A stretch of DNA of 64,000 bases from Alcaligenaceae bacterium (lineage in GTDB: Bacteria > Pseudomonadota > Gammaproteobacteria > Burkholderiales > Burkholderiaceae_B): NCBI GenBank assembly GCA_030538235.1, contig JAUNUJ010000001.1, positions 209,749 to 273,748 of the forward strand, in the 5' to 3' direction. The first letter of the stretch is position 1, and each line of letters opens with the position of its first letter. This document shows positions 49,600 to 57,683 of this stretch, one piece after another. The notes under the pieces were generated by a model. It saw only the letters and a list, made by a program, of their open reading frames with translations, was not told the DNA's origin and ran no database searches. The translations under genes and the position numbers were made by a program.

Positions 49600-50616
49600 A
49601 TGAAAGCAGTTTCAATATTTGCTATACCCAAAGATTTACCCGAAGAGGATCGTCTAGAGCGCCGCCGTATGGTTGTGCGTCTGGGCCTTGCTTGGTTGAT
49701 TATGATGCAGGTCATGATGTTCGCTGCGCCCGGTTATTTCAAACACCAGTATGTAGGGACGGATATTCAGGAGTCGCTAGAGGTAGCGTTGGTCTTATTG
49801 AACTGGATTGGTCTACTATTGACGATACCAGTGCTTTTTTATTGTGCAGTGCCTATCTGGAAGGGCTTATTTGCTGCTGATAGGGATTTTGATCATCGCC
49901 ATAGCATGGTTAATATGAATCTACCTGTGGCTCTTGGTATTGCCGTGGCTTTTTTCCCCAGTGTGCATACGACGATTTACCATCATGGTGAGGTATATTA
50001 TGACTCCATCGTCATGTTTATTGCCTTTTTATTGACTGCACGTTATTTAGAGTATATTGCGGTTCAATCATCCTATATCTCAGGCGATCACGCGATTCTT
50101 GATAGAATTAATCAGTTTCGCAATACAGATATGGCGCACGCCGATAAGTACGCATTTTATTTCGTCGTGGTGCAAATTATCTTGGCTGTACTTAGCGGTT
50201 TGGTCTGGTACTTTTTTATTGACTCATCACACGCCTTGGCTGTTACAGTATCCCTATTCGTGATGAGTTGTCCTTGTGCTATGGCAATGTCAGTGCCTTC
50301 AACTTATGCCGCGGCACGCACTATTCTCTTAAACAGTGGTAGTGATTCACAGATTGATGCGGCGTTTGCTGAATCCATTCTGGAGAAAACTAGAAAAACC
50401 GCGCGCTTCTGTTTAAATATTTCTATCGTCTTTCATCTGCTAATGGCTCCGCTAGCCATGGTTGGTTTGGTCTCTCCTTGGTTGGCGGCGATTATTATGT
50501 TCGTTTCATCGATGTGGGTCGGACTGATGGGCTTGCGTTTGTACAAACGTTTTCGTCGTGAGCTTGATGCTAGAACCTCACAATTGGTTGATAGTGACAA
50601 TTTAACAACAGTTTAG
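49600..50616 (+). CDS. CcoI-like P1B-ATPase membrane domain without catalytic domains
   Basis: A 338-residue protein with eight predicted helices (about 25-46, 64-87, 103-122, 134-152, 184-207, 211-233, 268-292, 294-312). Segment by segment they match the membrane domain of CcoI/FixI copper ATPases: RLGLAWLIMMQVMMFA, YYDSIVMFIAFLLTARYLE and the ion-site CPC at 224-226. Everything between is missing: no N-terminal metal-binding CxxC domain, no actuator TGES loop, no DKTGT phosphorylation site, no nucleotide-binding domain and no GDGxND. The frame is uninterrupted and leads into ccoS and ccoN, so it is unlikely to be a random pseudogene. It cannot hydrolyse ATP; it might bind or pass copper to the cbb3 oxidase. 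Confidence 0.8.
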   Translation: MKAVSIFAIPKDLPEEDRLERRRMVVRLGLAWLIMMQVMMFAAPGYFKHQYVGTDIQESLEVALVLLNWIGLLLTIPVLFYCAVPIWKGLFAADRDFDHRHSMVNMNLPVALGIAVAFFPSVHTTIYHHGEVYYDSIVMFIAFLLTARYLEYIAVQSSYISGDHAILDRINQFRNTDMAHADKYAFYFVVVQIILAVLSGLVWYFFIDSSHALAVTVSLFVMSCPCAMAMSVPSTYAAARTILLNSGSDSQIDAAFAESILEKTRKTARFCLNISIVFHLLMAPLAMVGLVSPWLAAIIMFVSSMWVGLMGLRLYKRFRRELDARTSQLVDSDNLTTV

Positions 50617-50650
50617 ATAAGCAAGTGTTTCAAACAAAGGTAACTCGCCA

Positions 50651-50839
50651 ATGAAGATTTATTTGATTCTCGGCACAATAACAATTGTTATTATCGCATT
50701 CATCAGTTTTTTCTTGTATTGGGCTGTCTTCAAAGGACAGTACGATGACATCGATGAAAAAGGCGATTCAATTCTCTATGATGACGATAGAACGAGTCAT
50801 TTGGTGACTGAAGAGCATAAAAAGACCACAGATCAGTAG
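50651..50839 (+). CDS. ccoS: cbb3 oxidase assembly protein CcoS
   Basis: A 62-residue single-helix membrane protein needed for maturation of cbb3 oxidase cofactors. The helix (about 4-27) is followed by the family block FKGQYDDIDEKGDSILYDDD. AAAGG lies upstream. Its position, 34 bases after the CcoI-like gene and before ccoN, follows the usual cco assembly order. Confidence 0.88.
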   Translation: MKIYLILGTITIVIIAFISFFLYWAVFKGQYDDIDEKGDSILYDDDRTSHLVTEEHKKTTDQ

Positions 50840-51145
50840 TGTTTCAAACTTCTACAAAAGTTACATTAAATATTTCTACAACAAAATCTATTTAGACTTA
50901 AAAAAACAACAAAAGGTTCCTCAGTTTGGGGTAATATCACCTGTTCGCGCTTGATGTTCATAAGCATAGGGTTTTCAGTTAACACATACTAACCGTCTTT
51001 TGTAGTAGAATATGTGGTACTTGGGATTGAATTTTTGTTACAAATGACTTGATTTCATTCTTATTAACCCTTGCTGTGAAGCGATACTTACACAATAAAG
51101 CTTACATAGCAGTAATAAGTTTTTGTTTTTAAAGAGGAAGGTACT
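50840..51145 (+). promoter_or_regulatory. Upstream region of ccoNOQP with a possible FNR half-site
   Basis: A 306-base spacer without a gene. TTGAT at 51049-51053 starts a 14-base element (TTGATTTCATTCTT) that keeps only one half of the FNR consensus TTGAT-N4-ATCAA. GATACT at 51083-51088 would place its centre near -41.5, the activating position. A second partial match, TTGATGTTCATAAG, lies at 50951-50964. AAAGAGGAAGG is the ccoN Shine-Dalgarno. Confidence 0.35.
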
Positions 51146-52615
51146 ATGAGTACTCAAAATGTGATTGGGTCGGAAACCTTTAATTATAAGATAGTCCGAC
51201 AGTTCTCGATCGCGACAGTTATCTGGGGTGTGCTCGGCATGACGATGGGTGTTTGGATCGCCAGCCAGCTCGTATTCCCGGAGCTAAGCTTTAACGAGTA
51301 TTTTGGATATGGTCGTTTACGTCCTGTTCATACAAACTTGGTAATTTTTGGTTTCGGTGGTAGTGCATTGTTTGCAACGTCATATTATGTTGTTCAACGC
51401 ACCTGTCATACCACGCTGTTTGCACCTACATTAGCCGCTTTCACCTTTTGGGGCTGGATGGTTATTTGGACAGCGGCAGCGGTTTCCTTTTCGATGGGTT
51501 ACACCTCATCAAAAGAGTACGCTGAAACCGAATGGGTGTTGGATTTACTGATCACACTGGTCTGGGTGTCTTACGCGATTGTGTTCTTCGGCACTATTGC
51601 TAAGCGTCGTACCAAGCATATTTATGTTGCTAACTGGTTCTATGGTGCCTACATTATTACCATTGCCATGCTGCATATTTTTAACAACCTTCAAGTACCT
51701 TGGAGTTTGTTTAAGTCGTACTCATACTACGCCGGCGTACAAGATGCGATGGCTCAATGGTGGTACGGTCACAACGCGGTTGGTTTCTTCTTGACCACCA
51801 GCTTCTTAGGCATGATGTACTACTTCGTACCTAAGCAAGCCGAGCGTCCGATTTACTCATATCGTTTATCAATTGTTCACTTCTGGGCTTTGATCTTTAC
51901 GTATATGTGGGCCGGCCCTCACCATTTGTTATACACTTCCTTGCCTGACTGGACTCAGAGCTTAGGTATGTTGTTCTCCTTAATCCTTTTGGCACCATCT
52001 TGGGGCGGTATGATTAACGGTGTGATGACTCTATCCGGCGCATGGCACAAACTAAGAACTGACCCTATCTTGAAGTTCTTAGTGGTTTCATTGTCTTTCT
52101 ACGGTATGTCTACCTTCGAAGGTTCAATGATGGCAATTCGTACTGTTAACTCTTTATCTCACTACACTGAGTGGACTGTAGCTCACGTACACTCCGGTGC
52201 TTTGGGTTGGGTTGCGATGATTTCCTTCGGTTCTATCTACTACATGATTCCTAGATTATGGGGCCGTGAGGGTATGTACAAGAAATCCTTAGTTGAGTTG
52301 CACTTCTGGTTAGCTACTATTGGTATTGTTCTTTACATTGCCTCTATGTGGATTGCCGGTGTTATGGAAGGCTTGATGTGGCGTTCTATTGAAGCTGACG
52401 GTACTCTGACCTATAGCTTTGTTCAGGCCCTAGCCTCCAAGAAAATCTTATTAATTATGCGTGTTATCGGCGGTAGTTTATTCCTGACTGGTATTTTAAT
52501 CATGCTCTTTAATATGCTTGTTACTATTCGTGGTCGTGTTGGTGTTAACCCACCAGTACCGGCACCGTCTTATGGTCAACAAGCGCCTGCAGCAGCTGCT
52601 CCTGCCAGTGCATAA
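51146..52615 (+). CDS. ccoN: cbb3-type cytochrome c oxidase subunit I
   Basis: The catalytic subunit of the high-affinity cbb3 oxidase, reducing oxygen at haem b3-CuB. The 489-residue membrane protein has about twelve helices and the metal-ligand histidines in [36 protein letters not shown] and [10 protein letters not shown]. It ends with an Ala/Pro-rich tail. It heads ccoNOQP. Confidence 0.98.
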   Translation: MSTQNVIGSETFNYKIVRQFSIATVIWGVLGMTMGVWIASQLVFPELSFNEYFGYGRLRPVHTNLVIFGFGGSALFATSYYVVQRTCHTTLFAPTLAAFTFWGWMVIWTAAAVSFSMGYTSSKEYAETEWVLDLLITLVWVSYAIVFFGTIAKRRTKHIYVANWFYGAYIITIAMLHIFNNLQVPWSLFKSYSYYAGVQDAMAQWWYGHNAVGFFLTTSFLGMMYYFVPKQAERPIYSYRLSIVHFWALIFTYMWAGPHHLLYTSLPDWTQSLGMLFSLILLAPSWGGMINGVMTLSGAWHKLRTDPILKFLVVSLSFYGMSTFEGSMMAIRTVNSLSHYTEWTVAHVHSGALGWVAMISFGSIYYMIPRLWGREGMYKKSLVELHFWLATIGIVLYIASMWIAGVMEGLMWRSIEADGTLTYSFVQALASKKILLIMRVIGGSLFLTGILIMLFNMLVTIRGRVGVNPPVPAPSYGQQAPAAAAPASA

Positions 52616-52640
52616 TTTGAAGATAAAAGGGTTTTAAAAA

Positions 52641-53324
52641 ATGTCTGATGATAAAAAAGTTAAGTTTTTCTCTCATGCGATGGTTGAGAGAAACCTACCT
52701 ATGCTGATGGTACTGACCTTCATCACAGTAGGTGTTTCAGGACTTGTTCAAATTGTTCCGTTGTTCCATCAACACTCTACAACAGAGGCGTCGCCTGGTG
52801 TTAAACCACATCAACCGTTAGAGTTGATTGGTCGTGATATTTACATCAAAGAGGGTTGTGTGGGTTGTCATAGCCAGCAGATTCGTCTGTTGAACTCTGA
52901 CGTACAGCGTTATGGTCCTTACTCCGAGGCCGGTGAGACTGTTTACGACTATCCTTTCTTGTGGGGTTCTCGTCGTATGGGTCCGGATCTTGCTCGCGTA
53001 GGCGGTCGCTATTCTGACGAATGGCATCGCGTTCACTTGCGTAATCCTCGTGATGTAGTGGCAGAGTCTAATATGCCTGCCTATCCCTGGTTACAAACTA
53101 AGAGTGTCGAAGGTCACGATGTTCAGGCCCGTATGCGCGCTCTTAACTGGCTAGGCGAACACCACGACGGTAAAGCGATGTACAGCGAAGAAGAGATTGC
53201 TAAAGCACCGACTTTTCTTGCAGGTAAAACTGAAGAAGATGCGGTTGTTGCATATCTTCAGAGTTTAGGTGTTGGCTACATGAATGCATGGCGCCAGCGC
53301 GATACATCTGCTGCTGCAAAGTAA
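52641..53324 (+). CDS. ccoO: cbb3-type cytochrome c oxidase subunit II
   Basis: A membrane-anchored mono-haem cytochrome c. In 227 residues there is one N-terminal helix (about 18-40) and a haem site CVGCH at 73-77, with the distal methionine probably in ESNMPAYPWL. It relays electrons to CcoN. It is 25 bases after ccoN and 17 bases before ccoQ. Confidence 0.97.
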   Translation: MSDDKKVKFFSHAMVERNLPMLMVLTFITVGVSGLVQIVPLFHQHSTTEASPGVKPHQPLELIGRDIYIKEGCVGCHSQQIRLLNSDVQRYGPYSEAGETVYDYPFLWGSRRMGPDLARVGGRYSDEWHRVHLRNPRDVVAESNMPAYPWLQTKSVEGHDVQARMRALNWLGEHHDGKAMYSEEEIAKAPTFLAGKTEEDAVVAYLQSLGVGYMNAWRQRDTSAAAK

Positions 53325-53341
53325 AAAGAGGGAGCTAAACT

Positions 53342-53527
53342 ATGTGGGGTGCGTTCAACGGTATCGCGACTATTCTTGCAATAGTTGTTTTCTTCGGGAT
53401 TGTGTGGTGGGCATTCTCTAACCACCGTCGTAAGGATAACGACGAAGCGGCCCTACTACCGTTTAGTCTAGAGGACGAAACAAATTTAAGCGCTGATGAA
53501 CAGCGCAAGGACAAGGATCATGAGTGA
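53342..53527 (+). CDS. ccoQ: cbb3 oxidase subunit CcoQ
   Basis: A 61-residue single-helix subunit (helix about 6-26, with FFGIVWWAFSNHRR) that stabilises the complex. It has an acidic cytoplasmic tail and overlaps the ccoP start by 8 bases. Confidence 0.9.
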   Translation: MWGAFNGIATILAIVVFFGIVWWAFSNHRRKDNDEAALLPFSLEDETNLSADEQRKDKDHE

Positions 53528-54440
53528 TTTTGTTAATAGTGGCTGGGCTATTTGGGTTTCTGCCATTTCAATCTTAGGTGTAGTCTTTGTACTATGGCTT
53601 TTATGGACTCAACGTTCTTGGTTAGGTCAAAAAACTGTTGTTACAGAGGATACAGGCCACGAGTGGGATGGTATTAGAGAGTTAAATCACCCATTACCAC
53701 GCTGGTGGATTATTATGTATCTCGGCCTAACTGTGATTGGTGTGGGCATTATGTTCTTATACCCTGCAGTTGGTACTTGGAGTGGCTTGAGAGGTTGGCA
53801 GGCTGCGTACGAAGTAGAGCAGAGCCAGCAGCAGTTGCGTGAGAGCATTGCACCGGTTTATGCTCGTTTTGAGGGAATGAGCGCTGAGGATTTATCAAAA
53901 GATCCAGAAGCTCGTATTATCGGTGAGCGTTTATTCCTTAATACCTGTGCTCAGTGTCACGGTTCTGATGCTCGTGGAGCGACAGATTTCCCTGATTTGA
54001 CTGACAATGACTGGTTAGGTGCGGGTACACCCGAATACATTAACGGTGTAATTACTAGTGGCCGTGTTGGTTTGATGGCACCACTTGGTGCAGCGTTGGG
54101 CGCATCCGCTGGTGAACAAACTGACAATGCAAACGCTATTGCTCACTACGTACGTTCACTTTCAGGTTTAAGCGCTGATGCTACTCTTATCGCTAAGGGT
54201 CAACAGCACTACGGTACGGTTTGTGTGGCTTGTCACGGTGTAGATGGTAAAGGTAATCCTTTATTAGGTGCTCCTGATCTAACCGATGATATTTGGTTGG
54301 GCAGTTCCTCTCACCAGACGATTGTTAAAACGATTATGGAAGGTCGTACTAACATTATGCCTCCACAAAAAGACTATTTGACGCCTGAGCAAATCGAAGT
54401 GTTAACTGCTTATGTTTGGGGTTTATCCAATAACGAATAA
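53520..54440 (+). CDS. ccoP: cbb3-type cytochrome c oxidase subunit III
   Basis: A 306-residue membrane-anchored di-haem cytochrome c that accepts electrons from soluble carriers. The start at 53520 (MSDFVNSGW) gives the standard FixP N-terminus with two helices (about 10-30 and 60-80) and the WDGI.E.NHPLPRWW motif. Haem sites are CAQCH at 143-147 and CVACH at 235-239. It overlaps ccoQ. Confidence 0.97.
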   Translation: MSDFVNSGWAIWVSAISILGVVFVLWLLWTQRSWLGQKTVVTEDTGHEWDGIRELNHPLPRWWIIMYLGLTVIGVGIMFLYPAVGTWSGLRGWQAAYEVEQSQQQLRESIAPVYARFEGMSAEDLSKDPEARIIGERLFLNTCAQCHGSDARGATDFPDLTDNDWLGAGTPEYINGVITSGRVGLMAPLGAALGASAGEQTDNANAIAHYVRSLSGLSADATLIAKGQQHYGTVCVACHGVDGKGNPLLGAPDLTDDIWLGSSSHQTIVKTIMEGRTNIMPPQKDYLTPEQIEVLTAYVWGLSNNE

Positions 54441-54532
54441 TTAAATTCGAATTAATACTTTCTAAAGTCATTGGATTGGCAATTTAGCTAAATCTGTTTT
54501 AGAAAAACAAATAAACCTGCGCATACATAACG

Positions 54533-54568
54533 GCCCAATTGTCCGAGAGGATAATTGGGCTGTATAAT
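54533..54568 (+). promoter_or_regulatory. Promoter of ccoG with a hairpin over its -35 region
   Basis: A perfect -10 box TATAAT at 54563-54568 follows TTGTCC (54539-54544) at an 18-base spacing, about 36 bases before ccoG. The inverted repeat GCCCAATT/AATTGGGC at 54533-54540 and 54553-54560 straddles the -35, so it may be an operator, or a weak end to the ccoP transcript. Confidence 0.5.
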
Positions 54569-54603
54569 ATCTGGGTATGTATTAAATTTTGAGATGATAT
54601 CTA

Positions 54604-56151
54604 ATGAGCGAAGAAATTTCCAAAAATCCTCCTGAGCAGCCAAAGGAGGCGCCTGAGTGGCAGCCACCACGCCCTGAGAGTAAAGAGCCAGTCAGACCAA
54701 AGGCTAAACCAAAGACAGCGGTAGCAGGGCATATTCCAACAAGTTTGGATGGAAGTGAGGTTGAGTTTGTTGACTTGACCCAAAAGATTTACATGCGCTC
54801 AGTCAAGGGTCGTTTTAATAATTGGCGTATTGCCCTGATTTGGTTTACCCAGATTTTATTCTATGGATTACCGTGGTTTAATTGGGATGGTCGCCAAATT
54901 GTATTATTTGACCTGATCGAGCGTAAATTCTATCTATTTGGTCTAGTATTGTGGCCACAGGATATTTTCTATCTAGCAATTATCCTGATCGTTTCTGCTT
55001 ATGGCCTGTTTTTGTTTACAGCGATAGCAGGACGGCTATTCTGTGGGTACGCCTGTCCGCAAACCGTTTACACTCAGATCTTTATGTACATAGAAAAGTG
55101 GGTTGAGGGTGATCGCATGCAGCGTATTCGTCTGGATGAAAGCCCGATGAGTGCACGCAAGTTCAGACTTAAGGCGACAAAGCATGTTTTATGGGTTTTA
55201 GTCGGTTTCTGGACCGGTTTTACCTTTGTGTCGTACTTCTCACCAATCCGAGAGCTCTTCCCTAGTTTATTAAAGTTGGATCTTGGTTTCTGGGAGTGGT
55301 TCTGGATTTTCCTCTATGGTGGTTTCTGCTGGTTAGCTGCCGGTTTCTTGCGTGAGAGTGTTTGTCGTTATATGTGCCCATATGCTCGCTTCCAGAGTGT
55401 GATGGTCGATGCCGACACCATGATCGTTACTTATGATCAGGGGCGCGGTGAACCACGTGGTAAGCGCTCTAAAAAGGCCGACCTGAATGAGTTGGGATTA
55501 GGTGATTGTATTGACTGTACACTCTGTGTCCAAGTCTGTCCTACCGGTATTGATATTCGTAACGGTTTACAGTATATGTGTATCGGCTGTGGTGCCTGTA
55601 TTGATGCCTGTGACGAAGTTATGGATCGGATGGAGTATCCGCGCGGATTGATTCGATATACCTCCGAAAATAGCATGGCCATGGGTCTAAGCAAAAAAGA
55701 GGAGCGCAAGCGTTTATTTAAACCGCGTACGCTTGTCTACTTGACTCTCTTGTTGATATTTATCACGGGGATTATTACTTCCTTAGCGATGCGCAACGAA
55801 TTACGTTTCGACGTAGTGCGTGACCGTAACTCCTTAGGTCGAGAGGTTCCTGGTGGTTACTATGAAAACGTGTATCGTGTTTTACTGGTTAATATGACTT
55901 CCCAACCACGTCAGTTTGTTATTGATGCAGAGTCTCCTGGTTTGGGTGATTTGGACGTAAACCTTGAAAACTCTGGTACCAATACGATTACTGTTTCACC
56001 GCGAACCAACCATTGGACGCCTGTTATTGTCCGTACGCCGGTCGAGGGAAGCAATGTCGGTCGCTATGACATGGAGTTCCACGTTCGTACAGTCGACGAG
56101 GGCAAAGAGCTTAAGATTGATAAATCCAGTAGTTTCTTTGTACCCGAATAA
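54604..56151 (+). CDS. ccoG: cbb3 oxidase accessory protein CcoG
   Basis: A polyferredoxin-like membrane protein implicated in copper reduction during cbb3 assembly. The 515 residues contain five or so helices, the membrane cysteine motifs CGYACPQTVYTQIF and CRYMCPYARFQ, two 4Fe-4S clusters (CIDCTLCVQVCPTGID and CIGCGACIDACDEVM), and a C-terminal immunoglobulin-like periplasmic domain. It starts with a Pro/Lys-rich cytoplasmic tail of about 50 residues. Confidence 0.95.
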   Translation: MSEEISKNPPEQPKEAPEWQPPRPESKEPVRPKAKPKTAVAGHIPTSLDGSEVEFVDLTQKIYMRSVKGRFNNWRIALIWFTQILFYGLPWFNWDGRQIVLFDLIERKFYLFGLVLWPQDIFYLAIILIVSAYGLFLFTAIAGRLFCGYACPQTVYTQIFMYIEKWVEGDRMQRIRLDESPMSARKFRLKATKHVLWVLVGFWTGFTFVSYFSPIRELFPSLLKLDLGFWEWFWIFLYGGFCWLAAGFLRESVCRYMCPYARFQSVMVDADTMIVTYDQGRGEPRGKRSKKADLNELGLGDCIDCTLCVQVCPTGIDIRNGLQYMCIGCGACIDACDEVMDRMEYPRGLIRYTSENSMAMGLSKKEERKRLFKPRTLVYLTLLLIFITGIITSLAMRNELRFDVVRDRNSLGREVPGGYYENVYRVLLVNMTSQPRQFVIDAESPGLGDLDVNLENSGTNTITVSPRTNHWTPVIVRTPVEGSNVGRYDMEFHVRTVDEGKELKIDKSSSFFVPE

Positions 56152-56164
56152 TTAAGGTTTTATT

Positions 56165-56455
56165 ATGTCTTCAAAAGTAATTAAGAAAGCAGGCTCTATG
56201 GAGTCTCAAGTCAGTAAACCATGGTACAAGGAGCGTTGGCCATGGATTCTGATGGCAGGTCCGGCGATTGTTGTTATTGCTTGTATCATCACCATTTATC
56301 TTGCCTTTACACAGGATAGGGATATCCCATTGGTTAATAAGCAGAATCGCCAAGGGTTGATGACTACGCGTACTGATAACCCTGAATCGTTACGATTTTT
56401 GCCGCCTGAGGATCGTCCGATTCCCGAGCATTTACGCTCACAGTTTGAAAAATAA
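56165..56455 (+). CDS. ccoH: Short CcoH/FixH-like protein
   Basis: A 96-residue membrane protein whose first 60 residues look like the start of FixH: KPWYKERWPWILMAGPAIVVI followed by one helix (given here split) and a D..V..QNRQGL block like the usual D..V.DDYYK.G. The periplasmic domain of normal CcoH (about 160-180 residues in all) is missing, replaced by a short Pro-rich tail. It is 13 bases after ccoG. Assignment rests on position and this partial match. Confidence 0.65.
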   Translation: MSSKVIKKAGSMESQVSKPWYKERWPWILMAGPAIVVIACIITIYLAFTQDRDIPLVNKQNRQGLMTTRTDNPESLRFLPPEDRPIPEHLRSQFEK

Positions 56456-56469
56456 GAACTGAACACAAC

Positions 56470-56501
56470 AAAGGCCTTTTAGTTGAAACTAAAAGGCCTT
56501 T
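56470..56501. terminator. Bidirectional terminator between ccoH and fnr
   Basis: AAAGGCCTTTT and AAAAGGCCTTT form a perfect 11-bp stem between two convergent genes, rich in A and T at the base of the stem on both strands. Confidence 0.75.
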
Positions 56502-56513
56502 GAACGTTAATAA

Positions 56514-57242
56514 TCAGTTATCTTCTTTGCGAACTAGTGCTTGAAGTGCATCCCGATTAAGAATTTTGACTTCTCTTTGTTGTACTTCTATGAAGCCTTC
56601 ACGTGCAAAACGGGAGAGTAAACGACTGACGGTTTCTAGGGTGAGTCCTAAATAAATGCCGATTTCCTCGCGAGTCATACGTAGCACAAATTCGGTTGAT
56701 GAATAACCTAATTGGCCTAATCGATCAACCATATTTAGTATAAAAGCAGCAACACGTTGATCGGATTTGAGTGACCCCAAAGTCAGTGCCATGCGGTGTG
56801 AGCGATTGATTTCATTGCCCATCAAATGACGTAGTTGGGTATGCAGAGCCGGGATCGATTTGGATAAGCGATCCAGATCATCCAGTCTGATCACACAGAC
56901 TTCAGTGTCTTCAAGCGCGATGGCGGTCGATGAATGCTCTTGAGTAGCAATGCCGTCTAAACCGACTAATTCGCCCGGTAAGGAGAAACCGGTGATTTGC
57001 ATATGGCCGTCTTCGCTTTCCAGTTGCGTCTTCATAGAGCCTGAACGTACGCTGTAGATGGAGCTAAAGGGGGTGCCTGCTTGAAATAGTGCTTGGTTTT
57101 TGGGAATGCGAATACGCTCTTTGACTAGTTCAGTAAGCTTATTAGTCTCTTGTTCATTTAAACCTGCGGGCATACATAGATGATTACTCATGCACTGACT
57201 GCAGTGCACAGATTTGTCATCAAGAATAATAGTTTTGGACAT
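56514..57242 (-). CDS. fnr: FNR-type oxygen-sensing regulator
   Basis: A Crp/Fnr-family activator that binds DNA when it holds an oxygen-labile 4Fe-4S cluster. In 242 residues the cluster cysteines are Cys14, Cys17, Cys23 and Cys116, matching the spacing in E. coli FNR. A cyclic-nucleotide-like barrel follows, then the recognition helix LTLETVSRLLSRF with the Glu-x2-Ser-Arg pattern that reads TTGAT half-sites. It lies next to the cco genes, its expected targets. A perfect FNR box and a second palindrome lie upstream of it. Confidence 0.95.
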   Translation of the reverse strand: MSKTIILDDKSVHCSQCMSNHLCMPAGLNEQETNKLTELVKERIRIPKNQALFQAGTPFSSIYSVRSGSMKTQLESEDGHMQITGFSLPGELVGLDGIATQEHSSTAIALEDTEVCVIRLDDLDRLSKSIPALHTQLRHLMGNEINRSHRMALTLGSLKSDQRVAAFILNMVDRLGQLGYSSTEFVLRMTREEIGIYLGLTLETVSRLLSRFAREGFIEVQQREVKILNRDALQALVRKEDN

Positions 57243-57260
57243 ACTCCTACCTATTTAAAA

Positions 57261-57278
57261 AACTAGTTATCACTAGTT
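57261..57278 (-). promoter_or_regulatory. 18-bp palindrome just upstream of fnr
   Basis: AACTAGT-TATC-ACTAGTT is a perfect 7+4+7 inverted repeat, 19 bases from the fnr start codon. It could be an operator or an mRNA hairpin before the ribosome site. Confidence 0.45.
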
Positions 57279-57318
57279 TGATATATGACATTGGTATTTT
57301 AGCAAATAATTTGTTTTT

Positions 57319-57332
57319 TTGATGTAAATCAA
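57319..57332 (-). promoter_or_regulatory. FNR box upstream of fnr
   Basis: TTGATGTAAATCAA matches the FNR consensus TTGAT-N4-ATCAA perfectly. It is 77 bases before the fnr start and no gene lies on the other side in the right orientation, so autoregulation is the simplest reading. Confidence 0.75.
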
Positions 57333-57683
57333 AGCGTATTAGTTGATATAACAGTATGGATATTAACTACTGTCACCATTTTATGATTCGAAAAAATCAC
57401 ATTTATTAGTCTTTGTGGTTAAGTGAAGGTGTTTGAAAAATTCATATAAAACGGGATGAAATTGCTAAGTTGTTCATATTACTAGAAGAAATATGCAACG
57501 TTTAGATTCAACTCAATCCTAATCACTAGTCTAAGTTATTGTCAATGTGACTTGTTAGCTTCAAACTGGCAGAGACAAGAGGGATTAAATTTATTTTTTC
57601 TGTTGCTTAGTTGCCACTGGATGTAAAGAATTTGGCGTTTTATAGTTTAAACGTGTGACTTGATAGCTCTCGATACCGTTGGC
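57333..57683. other. Gene-free AT-rich spacer
   Basis: About 350 bases between the fnr promoter and the end of the TadE-like gene. No frame, RNA gene, repeat or terminator hairpin was found in it. Confidence 0.4.
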
